30,477 nucleotides of DNA from DAOTTI01 sp034437795 (GTDB lineage Bacteria > Chloroflexota > UBA11872 > UBA12225), in NCBI GenBank assembly GCA_034437795.1, contig DAOTTI010000088.1, forward strand, positions 1-30,477. Direction: 5' to 3'. Made by a program: the position numbers and the translations under genes. How positions within the stretch are numbered: the first letter of the stretch is position 1; every line of letters starts with the position of its first letter. The notes under the pieces are model-generated. The model worked only from the letters and a program-made list of their open reading frames with translations, was not told the DNA's origin and made no database searches. Of the stretch, positions 22,803-30,477 are shown one piece after another.

Positions 22803-25625
22803 GTGCGTATCACCGCCCTGACCTTCGGACTGCTCTGCGCGCTGTACCTGCTCTCCGCCGGGGGGCAGGGGTACAGCGTCGATGGCGCCTTCAGCTACCG
22901 CCTGGCGCGGGACCTGGCGGCTCGCCCCGGGATCCAGGTGCTGGCCGAGCAGGCGGCGACCCTCCAGCGATGGGGGCCCGTCGTACCGGCGCTCGGCGCG
23001 CCGCTGGTCTGGCTCGGCGAGCGGCTGGCCGCCGTAGCCCCGCGGCCCGACACCGTGCCGTTCGGCGGCCGAGCCGTGCGCCTCTACGACTGGCCACCGC
23101 TCGCACCCGCCGGCGCCTCCGGCAGCGGGCCAGACCGGCCCGACGAAGCGGGTGAGCTGCGGTTCCCGCTGCCGTCGCCCATAGCGGTCCGGCGCGTGGA
23201 CCTGGTCTCGTTTCTCTCGTTCAGCGCCAGCGTGCCCGATGGCACCCCCATCGCCGAGGTCGTCTTCCGGCACGGCGCAGCGATCAGCGGGGTCCTACCC
23301 GTGCGCGCCGGCCGAGAGACGGCTGAATGGGCCTACGACCTCCCTGCCGCCCCCAGGCCGCACCACCGCCGCGCCCCGCTGGTCGGGCACTGGCCGGGCA
23401 ATCCCCAGGCCAATCTCTACGGCGCCCAGCTCACTCCGGACCAGCCCATCACCGCCGACCAGATCTCCGTCCGCTATACCGGCGCGGCGGGACGCCTCCA
23501 CCTGCGGGCGCTGGTTCTCGATGGCGACGGCGGGCCCATGGCCCTGCCGGGCCCGGCGATGTGGTCGGACGAGCAGCAGCGCGAGCTTTTTGGGCGCTTT
23601 GCCTTCTCGTTCCTGAACGCGCCCCTGATGGCGCTCGCCTGCGCGCTCCTGGTGCCCCTGGCGCGCCTGCTCGGCTACGCTCCGCCCGTCGCCGCAGTCT
23701 TTGCGCTCGGCGTCGGCGCCGGCACCCTCGCCTGGCCCTACGCCAAGCTCGACTTCTCCGAGACGGCCGCGACCCTCTTTGCCATCGCAGCCACGGTCCT
23801 CACCTTCGCCGGGGCCCGCCGGCTCCGGGCCTTCGCGGGGGCGCAACCTTCCCAGGCTCCCAGCGACCCGCCGGCGGGACGTCCCCGCGTGCCCTTCTTG
23901 CGCGGCGGGGCCCTCGCCATCCGCCGGTGCCTGGCGGCCGTGCCCAGGGGCCGCGCGGCCTACCTTCCCCTCGTCCTGGCCGGCGCGCTCGTCGCCCTGG
24001 CCGCCGGCGCCAAGTACACCGCGGCCTGGTTCGCGCCCCTGCTCGCGCTCCAGCTCCTGCTCCTGACCATCGCGGCGCGTGGCCGGGACACGCGCGCCGC
24101 GTGCGGCCACCGGCGCCTCACGACCGCCGCGGCCGCCCTGGCGGCGCTGCTCTTGCTCCCCGGCGTCCTGTTCGGCGCTGCCCTTGTCTCCGGCCGCGGG
24201 CCGTTGATCTGGGCCGGCTGGCAGGGCGTCCTCGATCGTGGCTGGCTTAACTTCCCTCCCTGGCACGGGCTGTACAGCCTGCTGCTGAGCCCCGGCAAGT
24301 CGCTCTTCCTCTACGCCCCTCCCCTGGTTCTGGCCGTCGCCGGAGCCGTTGCCTTCGCCCGCCGGCATCGCTGGTCGGGACTGCTCTTCTTCGCCGTGCC
24401 GGCCGTCTACCTGGCCGTCTTCGCGAGCAAGGGCGTCTGGCACGGCGGGGGCTGGGGGCCGCGCTATCTCGTGCCGGCGCTACCCTTCCTGGCCTGCCTC
24501 GCCCTGCCGGTCGTGGAGCGGGCGCGCGCCACCCGCGCCGTGCATCTGCGCGCCGTCCTGGCGATGCTCCTGGCCGGTGGTGTGATGGTGCAGCTCCTGG
24601 GAGTGGCGAAGCATCCTAATCTGTACCCGATCATGTTCCGCGACCACATCCTGCCATTCCTACCCGACTACGGGGCCCCCCTGGGCGGCCCGCCTGCCCT
24701 GGCCTACTGGCGCCACTTCGGCGGACCGGAGGCGGGGCGGCAGCTGGCCCGGCCGGCGCCGGCCGTCGCCCCCGACCCGGCGCTCCCGCCGCGAGGTCTG
24801 GGCTACCTCTTCGCCGAGTCTGGCCCGCTGGAGGTCCGCTTCCACGTCGGTGAGCCGCGCGCCTTTGCCCTGACCGTCTACACCTGCGACTTCGACCATC
24901 GCGGGCGCCGCCAGCGGGTGCAGGTCGTCGACGCGCTCGGCCCGCGCAGCCATACGCAGAGCTACAACTTCTCGCCGTGCGAGTACCTCTCCTGGGACGT
25001 GGCCGCGCAGCCGGGCCAGCCGCTCGCCCTGCGCGTCGCGGCCACCGGCCCTGATGTGCCGGTGATCTCCGCCGTCTTCTTCGATCCGCCCGCAGTCGAG
25101 CGCCGGCCGGACGCCCGGGTCGACCGCGCGACGCAGGGGCGCTGGTTGGAACGTTACGGCAGCGAGGGATTCGTGCTCTTCGCTTGGCGCCGCGGGGGGA
25201 TCGACGTGGCCCACCTCCCGCAGTACGTCACCGGCTACGACGGGGGCGATCGCGTCTGGGTAGATACCGGCGAGACGGAGCTGGAGGACACTGCCCTCCT
25301 GTACGCCCCGGCCTTTAGCCCGCTGCTGGCCCACGCCTGGCTGCTGGCGTGCGACGCTATCTTCGCCCTCTTCCCCCAAGACGCCGCCCTCCAGCAGCGG
25401 GCGCTGGCCTCGCCCCCCTGGCGCTACCTGGCTCGGCTAGACCTCCATTCTCCTCACCCCGAATACGGCCTGGGGCTGGACCTCTGGCCGGTCCTGCTGC
25501 ACAGCTACCTGAGCTCCCATCCGCGCTTCATGGCGGCGGTGTGGGCCACGGCCGGCGCGCTGGGCGCCCTGGCGCTGGCCTGCGCCTGGGCGCTCGCCCG
25601 TACCCTGGGACAGGAGGCGCCGTGA
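22803..25625 (+). CDS. Large polytopic membrane protein, PMT-like, paralog 1
   Basis: A 940-residue protein. TM1 (about 4-19) is followed by GGQGYSVDGAFSYRLARDL (D27, position of the PMT-type acidic residue). A beta-rich extracytoplasmic segment (about 95-250) contains VDLVSFLSFSASVPDG. A GT-C-like TM core includes GTLAWPYAKLDFSETAATLF and GVWHGGGWGPRYLVPALPFL. A second extracytoplasmic beta domain is at about 660-810, with VVDALGPRSHTQSY, VISAVFFDPP, and the motif TQGRWLERYGSEGFVLF; C-terminal TM segments follow. It is clearly homologous along its length to the next gene. The GTG start is chosen because the preceding frame is a shadow of the GT39-like gene. The core suggests a lipid-linked-sugar transferase; the role is inferred. 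Confidence 0.85.
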   Translation: MRITALTFGLLCALYLLSAGGQGYSVDGAFSYRLARDLAARPGIQVLAEQAATLQRWGPVVPALGAPLVWLGERLAAVAPRPDTVPFGGRAVRLYDWPPLAPAGASGSGPDRPDEAGELRFPLPSPIAVRRVDLVSFLSFSASVPDGTPIAEVVFRHGAAISGVLPVRAGRETAEWAYDLPAAPRPHHRRAPLVGHWPGNPQANLYGAQLTPDQPITADQISVRYTGAAGRLHLRALVLDGDGGPMALPGPAMWSDEQQRELFGRFAFSFLNAPLMALACALLVPLARLLGYAPPVAAVFALGVGAGTLAWPYAKLDFSETAATLFAIAATVLTFAGARRLRAFAGAQPSQAPSDPPAGRPRVPFLRGGALAIRRCLAAVPRGRAAYLPLVLAGALVALAAGAKYTAAWFAPLLALQLLLLTIAARGRDTRAACGHRRLTTAAAALAALLLLPGVLFGAALVSGRGPLIWAGWQGVLDRGWLNFPPWHGLYSLLLSPGKSLFLYAPPLVLAVAGAVAFARRHRWSGLLFFAVPAVYLAVFASKGVWHGGGWGPRYLVPALPFLACLALPVVERARATRAVHLRAVLAMLLAGGVMVQLLGVAKHPNLYPIMFRDHILPFLPDYGAPLGGPPALAYWRHFGGPEAGRQLARPAPAVAPDPALPPRGLGYLFAESGPLEVRFHVGEPRAFALTVYTCDFDHRGRRQRVQVVDALGPRSHTQSYNFSPCEYLSWDVAAQPGQPLALRVAATGPDVPVISAVFFDPPAVERRPDARVDRATQGRWLERYGSEGFVLFAWRRGGIDVAHLPQYVTGYDGGDRVWVDTGETELEDTALLYAPAFSPLLAHAWLLACDAIFALFPQDAALQQRALASPPWRYLARLDLHSPHPEYGLGLDLWPVLLHSYLSSHPRFMAAVWATAGALGALALACAWALARTLGQEAP

Positions 25626-28600
25626 ACGGGCGGGTACCGGCCCGCGGAGGCGCCCCTGCCCCGCCCGCGCCCCTCCCCACGGGCTCGTACGCCGCACGCC
25701 CCGCCGCCGGCGCGCGCGGGCCCGGCGACGCCCAGTGGAATGACACTGGCGGCCACACGCTTCGTCCGGACGGCCCGCCGTGCGCTTCCGCCCCGATCTC
25801 CGCGGGGCACCTCCAGGGGTCGCACGCGGGACCGGCGATGCGCGCGCCGGCGGCGGGGCGGTGGCTGGTCCTGCTCCTGCTCGCCGTGTATCTCCTGACC
25901 GGCGGCGGGAAGGGGTACAGTGTGGACGGCGCGTTCGGCTTCGAAATGGCGCGGGCCGTCTTCCTCGATCCGACGCACGAGTATTTCCACCGGTTCAAGA
26001 GCGCCTTCGGGCGCTGGGGGGTGCTGCTGCCGGCCCTCGGCCAGCCGCTGGTCCTCGCCGGCGACGCGCTGGCCCGCATCTCCCCGGAGCGCGACGAGCT
26101 CTCCATCGATGGCCACACTTTCCGCATCGAAGAGTGGCGGCCGCTGGGCCCGTCCGCGGAGCGCCGGTACCTCGCGCCCGCCCCCGGCGCGCTATCGTCG
26201 CTGCCAGGCGGGCGCGCCTCGGCGCTGGCCCTGATCTCCTTCCTGGCCAACGGCGCCGGCATCCCCGACGGCGCGGTCGTGGGCGAGGTCCACCTCTGGG
26301 AAGGCGAGCGCGAGGTACGCCTGCCCGTCCGCGCCGGCATCGAGACCGCCGAGTGGGCCTACGACCGCCCCGACGTACGCGCGCGCGTACAGCACGCGCG
26401 GCCCCCAGTCGCCGGCCACTGGATCGGTCAGCCCCGGGGCAACTACTACTACGCCCGTCTGCCCCTGCCGGCGCCGATGCGCGTGGACCGCTGGGAGCTG
26501 GTGGCAGGCGATGGTCTGGCTGGCGCCGCCACCTGGCAGGTCGCGGCGGCGGCCTTTGTCAACGGCGGCGCCTGGCAGGACGTGCATACCGGCGAACGGT
26601 ACTGGTCCCCGCGCCAGACGCGCGACTTCTTTACCCGCCTCATCTACTCCACCCTCAACGCCTTCACTACCGCCGCCGCGGCCGGCCTGGTCTACGCTAT
26701 CGCCGCGCAGTTCGGCTATGCCTTGCCCGTCCGCGTGGCGGCGGCCCTGGGTTACGGCCTGGCCACGATCGCCTGGCCCTACGCCAAGATGGACTTCGCC
26801 GAGCCGGCCGCGACCGCCTTCGGCCTGGTCGCCATCTGGGCGCTGTACCGCGCCTTTCCGCCTGTGATCACGACTCCGGCGCCTCCCGCCCCATCCAGCG
26901 GGGCGGGTCCCGCCAGCGTGACCGGTCCGTTGGGGCGGGGCACCGTTACCTTCCCTCGCCCACAGCGTGAGGAGGGCGCGACCGGCCGGGACGGCTGGCT
27001 GCGTCCAGGCAGAGCGTTGCCGGCGAGCCTGCCGTCCACAGCGGGGGCGGCGGCGCTGGGGCTGCTGGCCTGCGCCGGCCTGGGGCTGGCCGTGCTGGGG
27101 AAGTACACGGCGGCCCTGCTGGCCGCCGGTCTCCTGGGGCAGTGGGCTCTCTCCAGCGCCTGGTGGCGCAAGGAGCGGTGCGCCCGCGCCCTGGCCTTCC
27201 TGGCCGCGCTCGTGGTCCCCCTGCTGGCGCTGGGCCTGGCCGGCATCGTCCTGGCCGCTCGCGTGGCGGGGGCCATCCCCGTGGTCCTGACCGCGGCGCC
27301 GGAGCGCCTCATCGAAGGCTGGCTCACGCTCCCGCTCTGGACCGGATTGCGGGGGATGCTCTTTAGCCCCGGGTACGGCGTCTTCGTCTGCTCGCCCTGG
27401 CTCCTGCTCGCCATCCCAGGGGCAGTACTCCTGCTTCGCCGGCACGGCCGCCACGGCCTGCTCCTGGTGCTCTTCCCGCTCTGCGTTATCCTGCTCTACA
27501 GCACCAAAGGGGTCTGGCACGGCGGCTCGTGGGGCACCCGCTATCTCCTGCCGGTCATCCCCCTGCTGAGCCTGGCGGCGGCCCCCTGCATCGCCTGGCT
27601 CCTGCAGCGCGGGCGCGCCGGCGCCGCCCTGCTGGCCCTGGTGGGCGTCACGTCGGCCGCGGTGCAGATGCTCGCTGTCGCCAAGGATCCCCAGCAGTAT
27701 CCCTCTATGGCGCGCGAGTTCGCCGTGCCGTCGCTGCCCGACCACGGGAGCGCCCTTGGCGGGCGCGACTACTGGCTGGCCAGGGGCGGGGACCTGCTCT
27801 CCCGCGCCCTCCAGGACGCGCGCCCCGACAAGACGGGCCGCGGCCTCGGCTACCTGTGGGGCCAGCCTACCGCCGACCTGGAGATCACCGTCCGCGAGCC
27901 CCGCACCTTCACGCTGTCGCTCTACTTCGTCGACTGGCACCGGCAGGAGCGCCGCCAGACGGTCACCGTCCAGGATGCGCTGGGCACCCGTACGTTCGAC
28001 CTGGACCGCGACTTTAGCGCCGGCCTCTGGGCGCGCTGGCTGGTGTCGGTCGAGCCGGAGCAGCCCCTGCGCGTCGGCCTGCTCCAGCGCAGCCGCGACC
28101 CCGAGGCCACGGCCGTCGTCTCCGCGGCCATGTTCGACCCGCCGGCCCTGGCCTGGCGCGATGCCCCTGCCCTGGACGAGACGACGACAGGAAGCTGGCG
28201 CGGCGTGTACGGCTCCGACGGGTACATCCTCTTCGCCTGGCACGCCTTCAACGTCACCGTGGCCAGCCTGCCGCCGTACGTCGCCGGCTATCACCTGGCC
28301 CACACAGGGGACCACCCTGACCCGCTGGTGCACGTCCAGATCGATGAGCAGGACATCCTCGATACGCCCCTGCTGTATGCCCTGCCCTTCAGCCCCATCC
28401 TGGGCCACCTCTGGCTCCTGGCCGCCGACCTGGCGCGTCTCCTGCTCCCCGGACGGCCGGACCTCACGGCGGCCGTGCTGGCGCGCCCGCCCTGGACGTG
28501 GTTCGGGATCGCCGCGGCCCCCATCCCGCACCCCGAGTACGGGCTAGGGCTCGATTTCTGGCCGACCGTGCTCTATACCAACTACGCCTCCCACCCGCAG

Positions 28601-28777
28601 GTGCTGACCGGCATGTGGTCGGCGCTCCTCGCCATCGAGCTCCTGCTCCTGGCCGCCGTCTATCGCCTGGCCCGCGTCCTGGCGTCGGCCGGTCGGGGCC
28701 GGGCGCCGGCGGTGCTGCTCACGGTGGGCGTGGCCCTGCTGCTCGCAGGCTTCAGCTGGCTGCAGGTTCAGGCGTGA
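25622..28777 (+). CDS. Large polytopic membrane protein, PMT-like, paralog 2
   Basis: A 1051-residue protein, paralogous to its upstream neighbour. The GTG start at 25622 overlaps that gene's TGA (GTGA) and has aggagg four bases upstream. A 72-residue Pro/Gly-rich N-terminal extension precedes TM1; ATG 25838 would give a 979-residue protein closer in size to paralog 1. Shared landmarks are GGKGYSVDGAFGFEMARAV, ISFLANGAGIPDGAVVG, ATIAWPYAKMDFAEPAAT, GVWHGGSWGTRYLLPVIPLL, VTVQDALGTRTFDL, AVVSAAMFDPP and TTTGSWRGVYGSDGYILFAW. A low-complexity linker at 26863-27050 includes a degenerate REP palindrome. It likely acts with paralog 1 and the YfhO-like protein in envelope glycosylation; the function is inferred. 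Confidence 0.85.
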   Translation: MNGRVPARGGAPAPPAPLPTGSYAARPAAGARGPGDAQWNDTGGHTLRPDGPPCASAPISAGHLQGSHAGPAMRAPAAGRWLVLLLLAVYLLTGGGKGYSVDGAFGFEMARAVFLDPTHEYFHRFKSAFGRWGVLLPALGQPLVLAGDALARISPERDELSIDGHTFRIEEWRPLGPSAERRYLAPAPGALSSLPGGRASALALISFLANGAGIPDGAVVGEVHLWEGEREVRLPVRAGIETAEWAYDRPDVRARVQHARPPVAGHWIGQPRGNYYYARLPLPAPMRVDRWELVAGDGLAGAATWQVAAAAFVNGGAWQDVHTGERYWSPRQTRDFFTRLIYSTLNAFTTAAAAGLVYAIAAQFGYALPVRVAAALGYGLATIAWPYAKMDFAEPAATAFGLVAIWALYRAFPPVITTPAPPAPSSGAGPASVTGPLGRGTVTFPRPQREEGATGRDGWLRPGRALPASLPSTAGAAALGLLACAGLGLAVLGKYTAALLAAGLLGQWALSSAWWRKERCARALAFLAALVVPLLALGLAGIVLAARVAGAIPVVLTAAPERLIEGWLTLPLWTGLRGMLFSPGYGVFVCSPWLLLAIPGAVLLLRRHGRHGLLLVLFPLCVILLYSTKGVWHGGSWGTRYLLPVIPLLSLAAAPCIAWLLQRGRAGAALLALVGVTSAAVQMLAVAKDPQQYPSMAREFAVPSLPDHGSALGGRDYWLARGGDLLSRALQDARPDKTGRGLGYLWGQPTADLEITVREPRTFTLSLYFVDWHRQERRQTVTVQDALGTRTFDLDRDFSAGLWARWLVSVEPEQPLRVGLLQRSRDPEATAVVSAAMFDPPALAWRDAPALDETTTGSWRGVYGSDGYILFAWHAFNVTVASLPPYVAGYHLAHTGDHPDPLVHVQIDEQDILDTPLLYALPFSPILGHLWLLAADLARLLLPGRPDLTAAVLARPPWTWFGIAAAPIPHPEYGLGLDFWPTVLYTNYASHPQVLTGMWSALLAIELLLLAAVYRLARVLASAGRGRAPAVLLTVGVALLLAGFSWLQVQA

Positions 28778-30477
28778 CTGCGTCCAGGCCCTGGCTGGCC
28801 GATGCCGTCGCCGTGGCGGGGCTGGCGGCGCTCGCTGCGCTCCAGCTCTGGCCGGCGGTAGGCCCGCGCCGCCTCCCTGAGAACCTGGACCTCATGCTCC
28901 AGTACGTGCCGAACGCTGCCTACCTCGCCCGCGGACTGGCGTCCGGCCAGGTGCCGCTGTGGAACCCCTACCAGGGGGCGGGCATGCCCTTCGCCGCCGA
29001 CCCGGGGGCGGCCGCCTGGTACCTGCCCAGCTGGCCGGCCTTGCTGCTCCTGCCCCTCTCCGGCGCGGTGCGCCTGCTCCTCTGGTCGCACCTGCTGTGG
29101 GCCGCGCTGGGGACCTACCTGTACGGCCGCGTCGCCCTTCGCCTGCAGCCGCCGGCGGCCTGGCTGGCGGCCGCGGCCTACAGCCTGAGTCCCTGGCTGC
29201 CGGGGCTGGCTGGCATGCCAGTCGTCCTGGCCACCATCGCCTGGCTGCCCTGGATCGCGCTGCTGGCCGAGCGCGCCGCCCTGGCCGGGGGCCGCTGGAT
29301 CGCGGTACTCGGCGCGGCGGCGGCCCTGCAGGCCACCGCTGGCTGGCCGGCCGGCGCCTATCTCACCTGGGGCGCCGTGGCCTTCCTGACGGTCGGCCGC
29401 GCGCCCCCGCGGGCCTGGCCGCGGGTGGCGCTCGGCGGCGCGCTCGGCGCCCTCATGGCTGGCGTGCTGCTCATGCCGGCGACAGAGTTCGTCGGGGAGA
29501 CCCACTATGCCTCCACCCGGCCCCTGGAACGGGTCGCCCAGGAGGGCTACCTGACGCTGCTATCCTGGTTCCGTCCGGCCGGCGGCACGGGCTCGCTGGA
29601 GAGCAGCCAGCTCTATCTGGGCATGACCCCCCTCCTGCTTGCCTTCGCCGGCATCCTCTTCGGCCGCCGCCCCGCCGCCTGGGTGTACGGCGCCCTGGCC
29701 CTGGCCACGCTCGTCGCCGCGCTGGGGACCCGCGGGCCACTCTTCCCCCTGCTCTACCAGTGGCTCCCCGGCTTCCGCATCGTCTACCTGCCGGCCCGGC
29801 TCGGTGTGCTGGCGGCCTTCGCCCTGGCCTGTCTGGCCGGGCTGGGCGCCGACCGCGTCATCGGCGGATCGTGGTCGCTGCGCCGCGCCACGGCCGTGGC
29901 GGCTGCGGCCGCGCTCGCCCCCCTGGTGATCCTGGCCCAGTTCTGGCACGCCGAGGGCTATGACCAGTTTCGCTATCTGCTCACCAACCTGGGCCGCTTC
30001 ACCGGCGGGCCGTTTCTGACCCGTGAGCAGGAGGCGCAGTACGCCCTGATGGCCCTGGCCACGCTAGCCGCGCTGGCCCTGGCCGGCCGGCGGCCGGGGG
30101 CGCGGGCAGCCTGGGCCGGCTGGGCCCTCGCCGGCCTCACGGCGGTCGACCTGGGCCTGGCCCAGTGGCAGGCCGCGCCGCGGTCCTTCTCTCCCGACGA
30201 CTGGTACCGCCCCGCGTTTGAAACGGCAGCCGCCCTGGGGCCGGCCCTGGGCGACGGGCGGTACGCCGGGCTTCAGTGGCACGGCGCGCAGCACTTTCTC
30301 AACGACTTCCCGCGCAGCGCCAGCCCCGCGCTGCTGCCGCCCAACCTCGGCACCCTGGTCGGCCTGCGCGACGCCCAGGCCTACAACCCGCTCTTGCTGC
30401 GGCGCGCCGCGGACTACTTCGCGCCGCTCACGCACGAGCCGGACGACGACCACTGGCTCTGGATCGACGACTTTCAC
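28774..30477 (+). CDS. YfhO-like polytopic membrane protein (3' end outside window)
   Basis: 568 codons are open to the window edge with no stop, so the gene is partial. The GTG start overlaps the TGA of paralog 2 (GTGA). After TM1 (about 10-30) comes the YfhO signature: LDLMLQYVPNAAYLARGLAS, then GQVPLWNPYQGAGMPFAAD at about 58-76, matching the same motif in the protein at 84-2918. TM helices continue, with FRIVYLPARLGVLAAFALAC about residue 331 and a lumenal segment at the 3' end (DDWYRPAFETAAALGP onward). YfhO family proteins have a GT-C fold and take part in glycosylation of envelope polymers. The other open frames in this stretch are antisense or shifted shadows. It is the last visible member of the plus-strand operon. 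Confidence 0.88.
   Translation, partial: MTASRPWLADAVAVAGLAALAALQLWPAVGPRRLPENLDLMLQYVPNAAYLARGLASGQVPLWNPYQGAGMPFAADPGAAAWYLPSWPALLLLPLSGAVRLLLWSHLLWAALGTYLYGRVALRLQPPAAWLAAAAYSLSPWLPGLAGMPVVLATIAWLPWIALLAERAALAGGRWIAVLGAAAALQATAGWPAGAYLTWGAVAFLTVGRAPPRAWPRVALGGALGALMAGVLLMPATEFVGETHYASTRPLERVAQEGYLTLLSWFRPAGGTGSLESSQLYLGMTPLLLAFAGILFGRRPAAWVYGALALATLVAALGTRGPLFPLLYQWLPGFRIVYLPARLGVLAAFALACLAGLGADRVIGGSWSLRRATAVAAAAALAPLVILAQFWHAEGYDQFRYLLTNLGRFTGGPFLTREQEAQYALMALATLAALALAGRRPGARAAWAGWALAGLTAVDLGLAQWQAAPRSFSPDDWYRPAFETAAALGPALGDGRYAGLQWHGAQHFLNDFPRSASPALLPPNLGTLVGLRDAQAYNPLLLRRAADYFAPLTHEPDDDHWLWIDDFH

Noticed and set aside
26192..28531. Very long minus-strand open frame opposite paralog 2
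   Set aside because: The composition is Gly/Gln/Arg/Ala-rich with no TM or domain; the plus-strand frame carries clear membrane-protein features and a homolog.
28959..29963. Plus-strand frame of 334 residues
   Set aside because: A shifted shadow of the YfhO-like gene, which is open from 28774 to the window end.

Overview
The window is about 70% G+C. It uses GTG starts freely, packs genes so that stop and start codons often overlap, and is dominated by cell-surface glycan genes: GT4 glycosyltransferases, a hexapeptide acyltransferase, GT-C/PMT-like membrane proteins and YfhO-like proteins. This mix, with dispersed short repeats in spacers and in protein linkers, suggests an uncultured or thermophilic member of Chloroflexota. 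That is an inference; there is no rRNA or other marker gene here, and I see no tRNA, CRISPR array or insertion sequence.

Layout. (1) 84-6219, minus strand: a tightly coupled set of a nitroreductase-methyltransferase fusion, an alpha/alpha-toroid protein and a YfhO-like membrane protein. (2) 6220-6546: divergent spacer with repeats, then an iron-containing alcohol dehydrogenase on plus. (3) 7735-9286: a decaying accessory patch with a perfect 14-bp inverted repeat, a lytic-transglycosylase remnant, an intact 120-residue protein of unknown function, and a HEPN-domain gene broken by a 40-bp tandem duplication plus a nonsense codon. (4) 9400-18139, minus strand: a glycan cluster read as Trm112-like zinc ribbon, radical SAM/SPASM enzyme, GT4, a 477-bp spacer, four more GT4 genes, and a left-handed beta-helix acyltransferase. 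(5) 18487-20770: a GNAT acetyltransferase (plus), a tartrate/malate-type dehydrogenase and a two-TM beta-rich protein (both minus). (6) 20893-30477, plus strand: four large membrane proteins, namely a GT39/PMT-like protein, two tandem paralogs and a YfhO-like protein that runs off the window.

The GT4 cluster and the two membrane-protein operons plausibly build and export or decorate a surface polysaccharide or glycoprotein glycan. Cytoplasmic GT4 enzymes and the acyltransferase would assemble the glycan, and the polytopic proteins would use lipid-linked sugars on the outer face of the membrane.

The least expected features are: the HEPN pseudogene whose overlapping partner is still open; a GT4 gene whose only sensible start is ATC, with a heptanucleotide minisatellite translated inside its N-terminal domain; heptamer arrays that form the C-termini of three other proteins; and the fused nitroreductase-methyltransferase.
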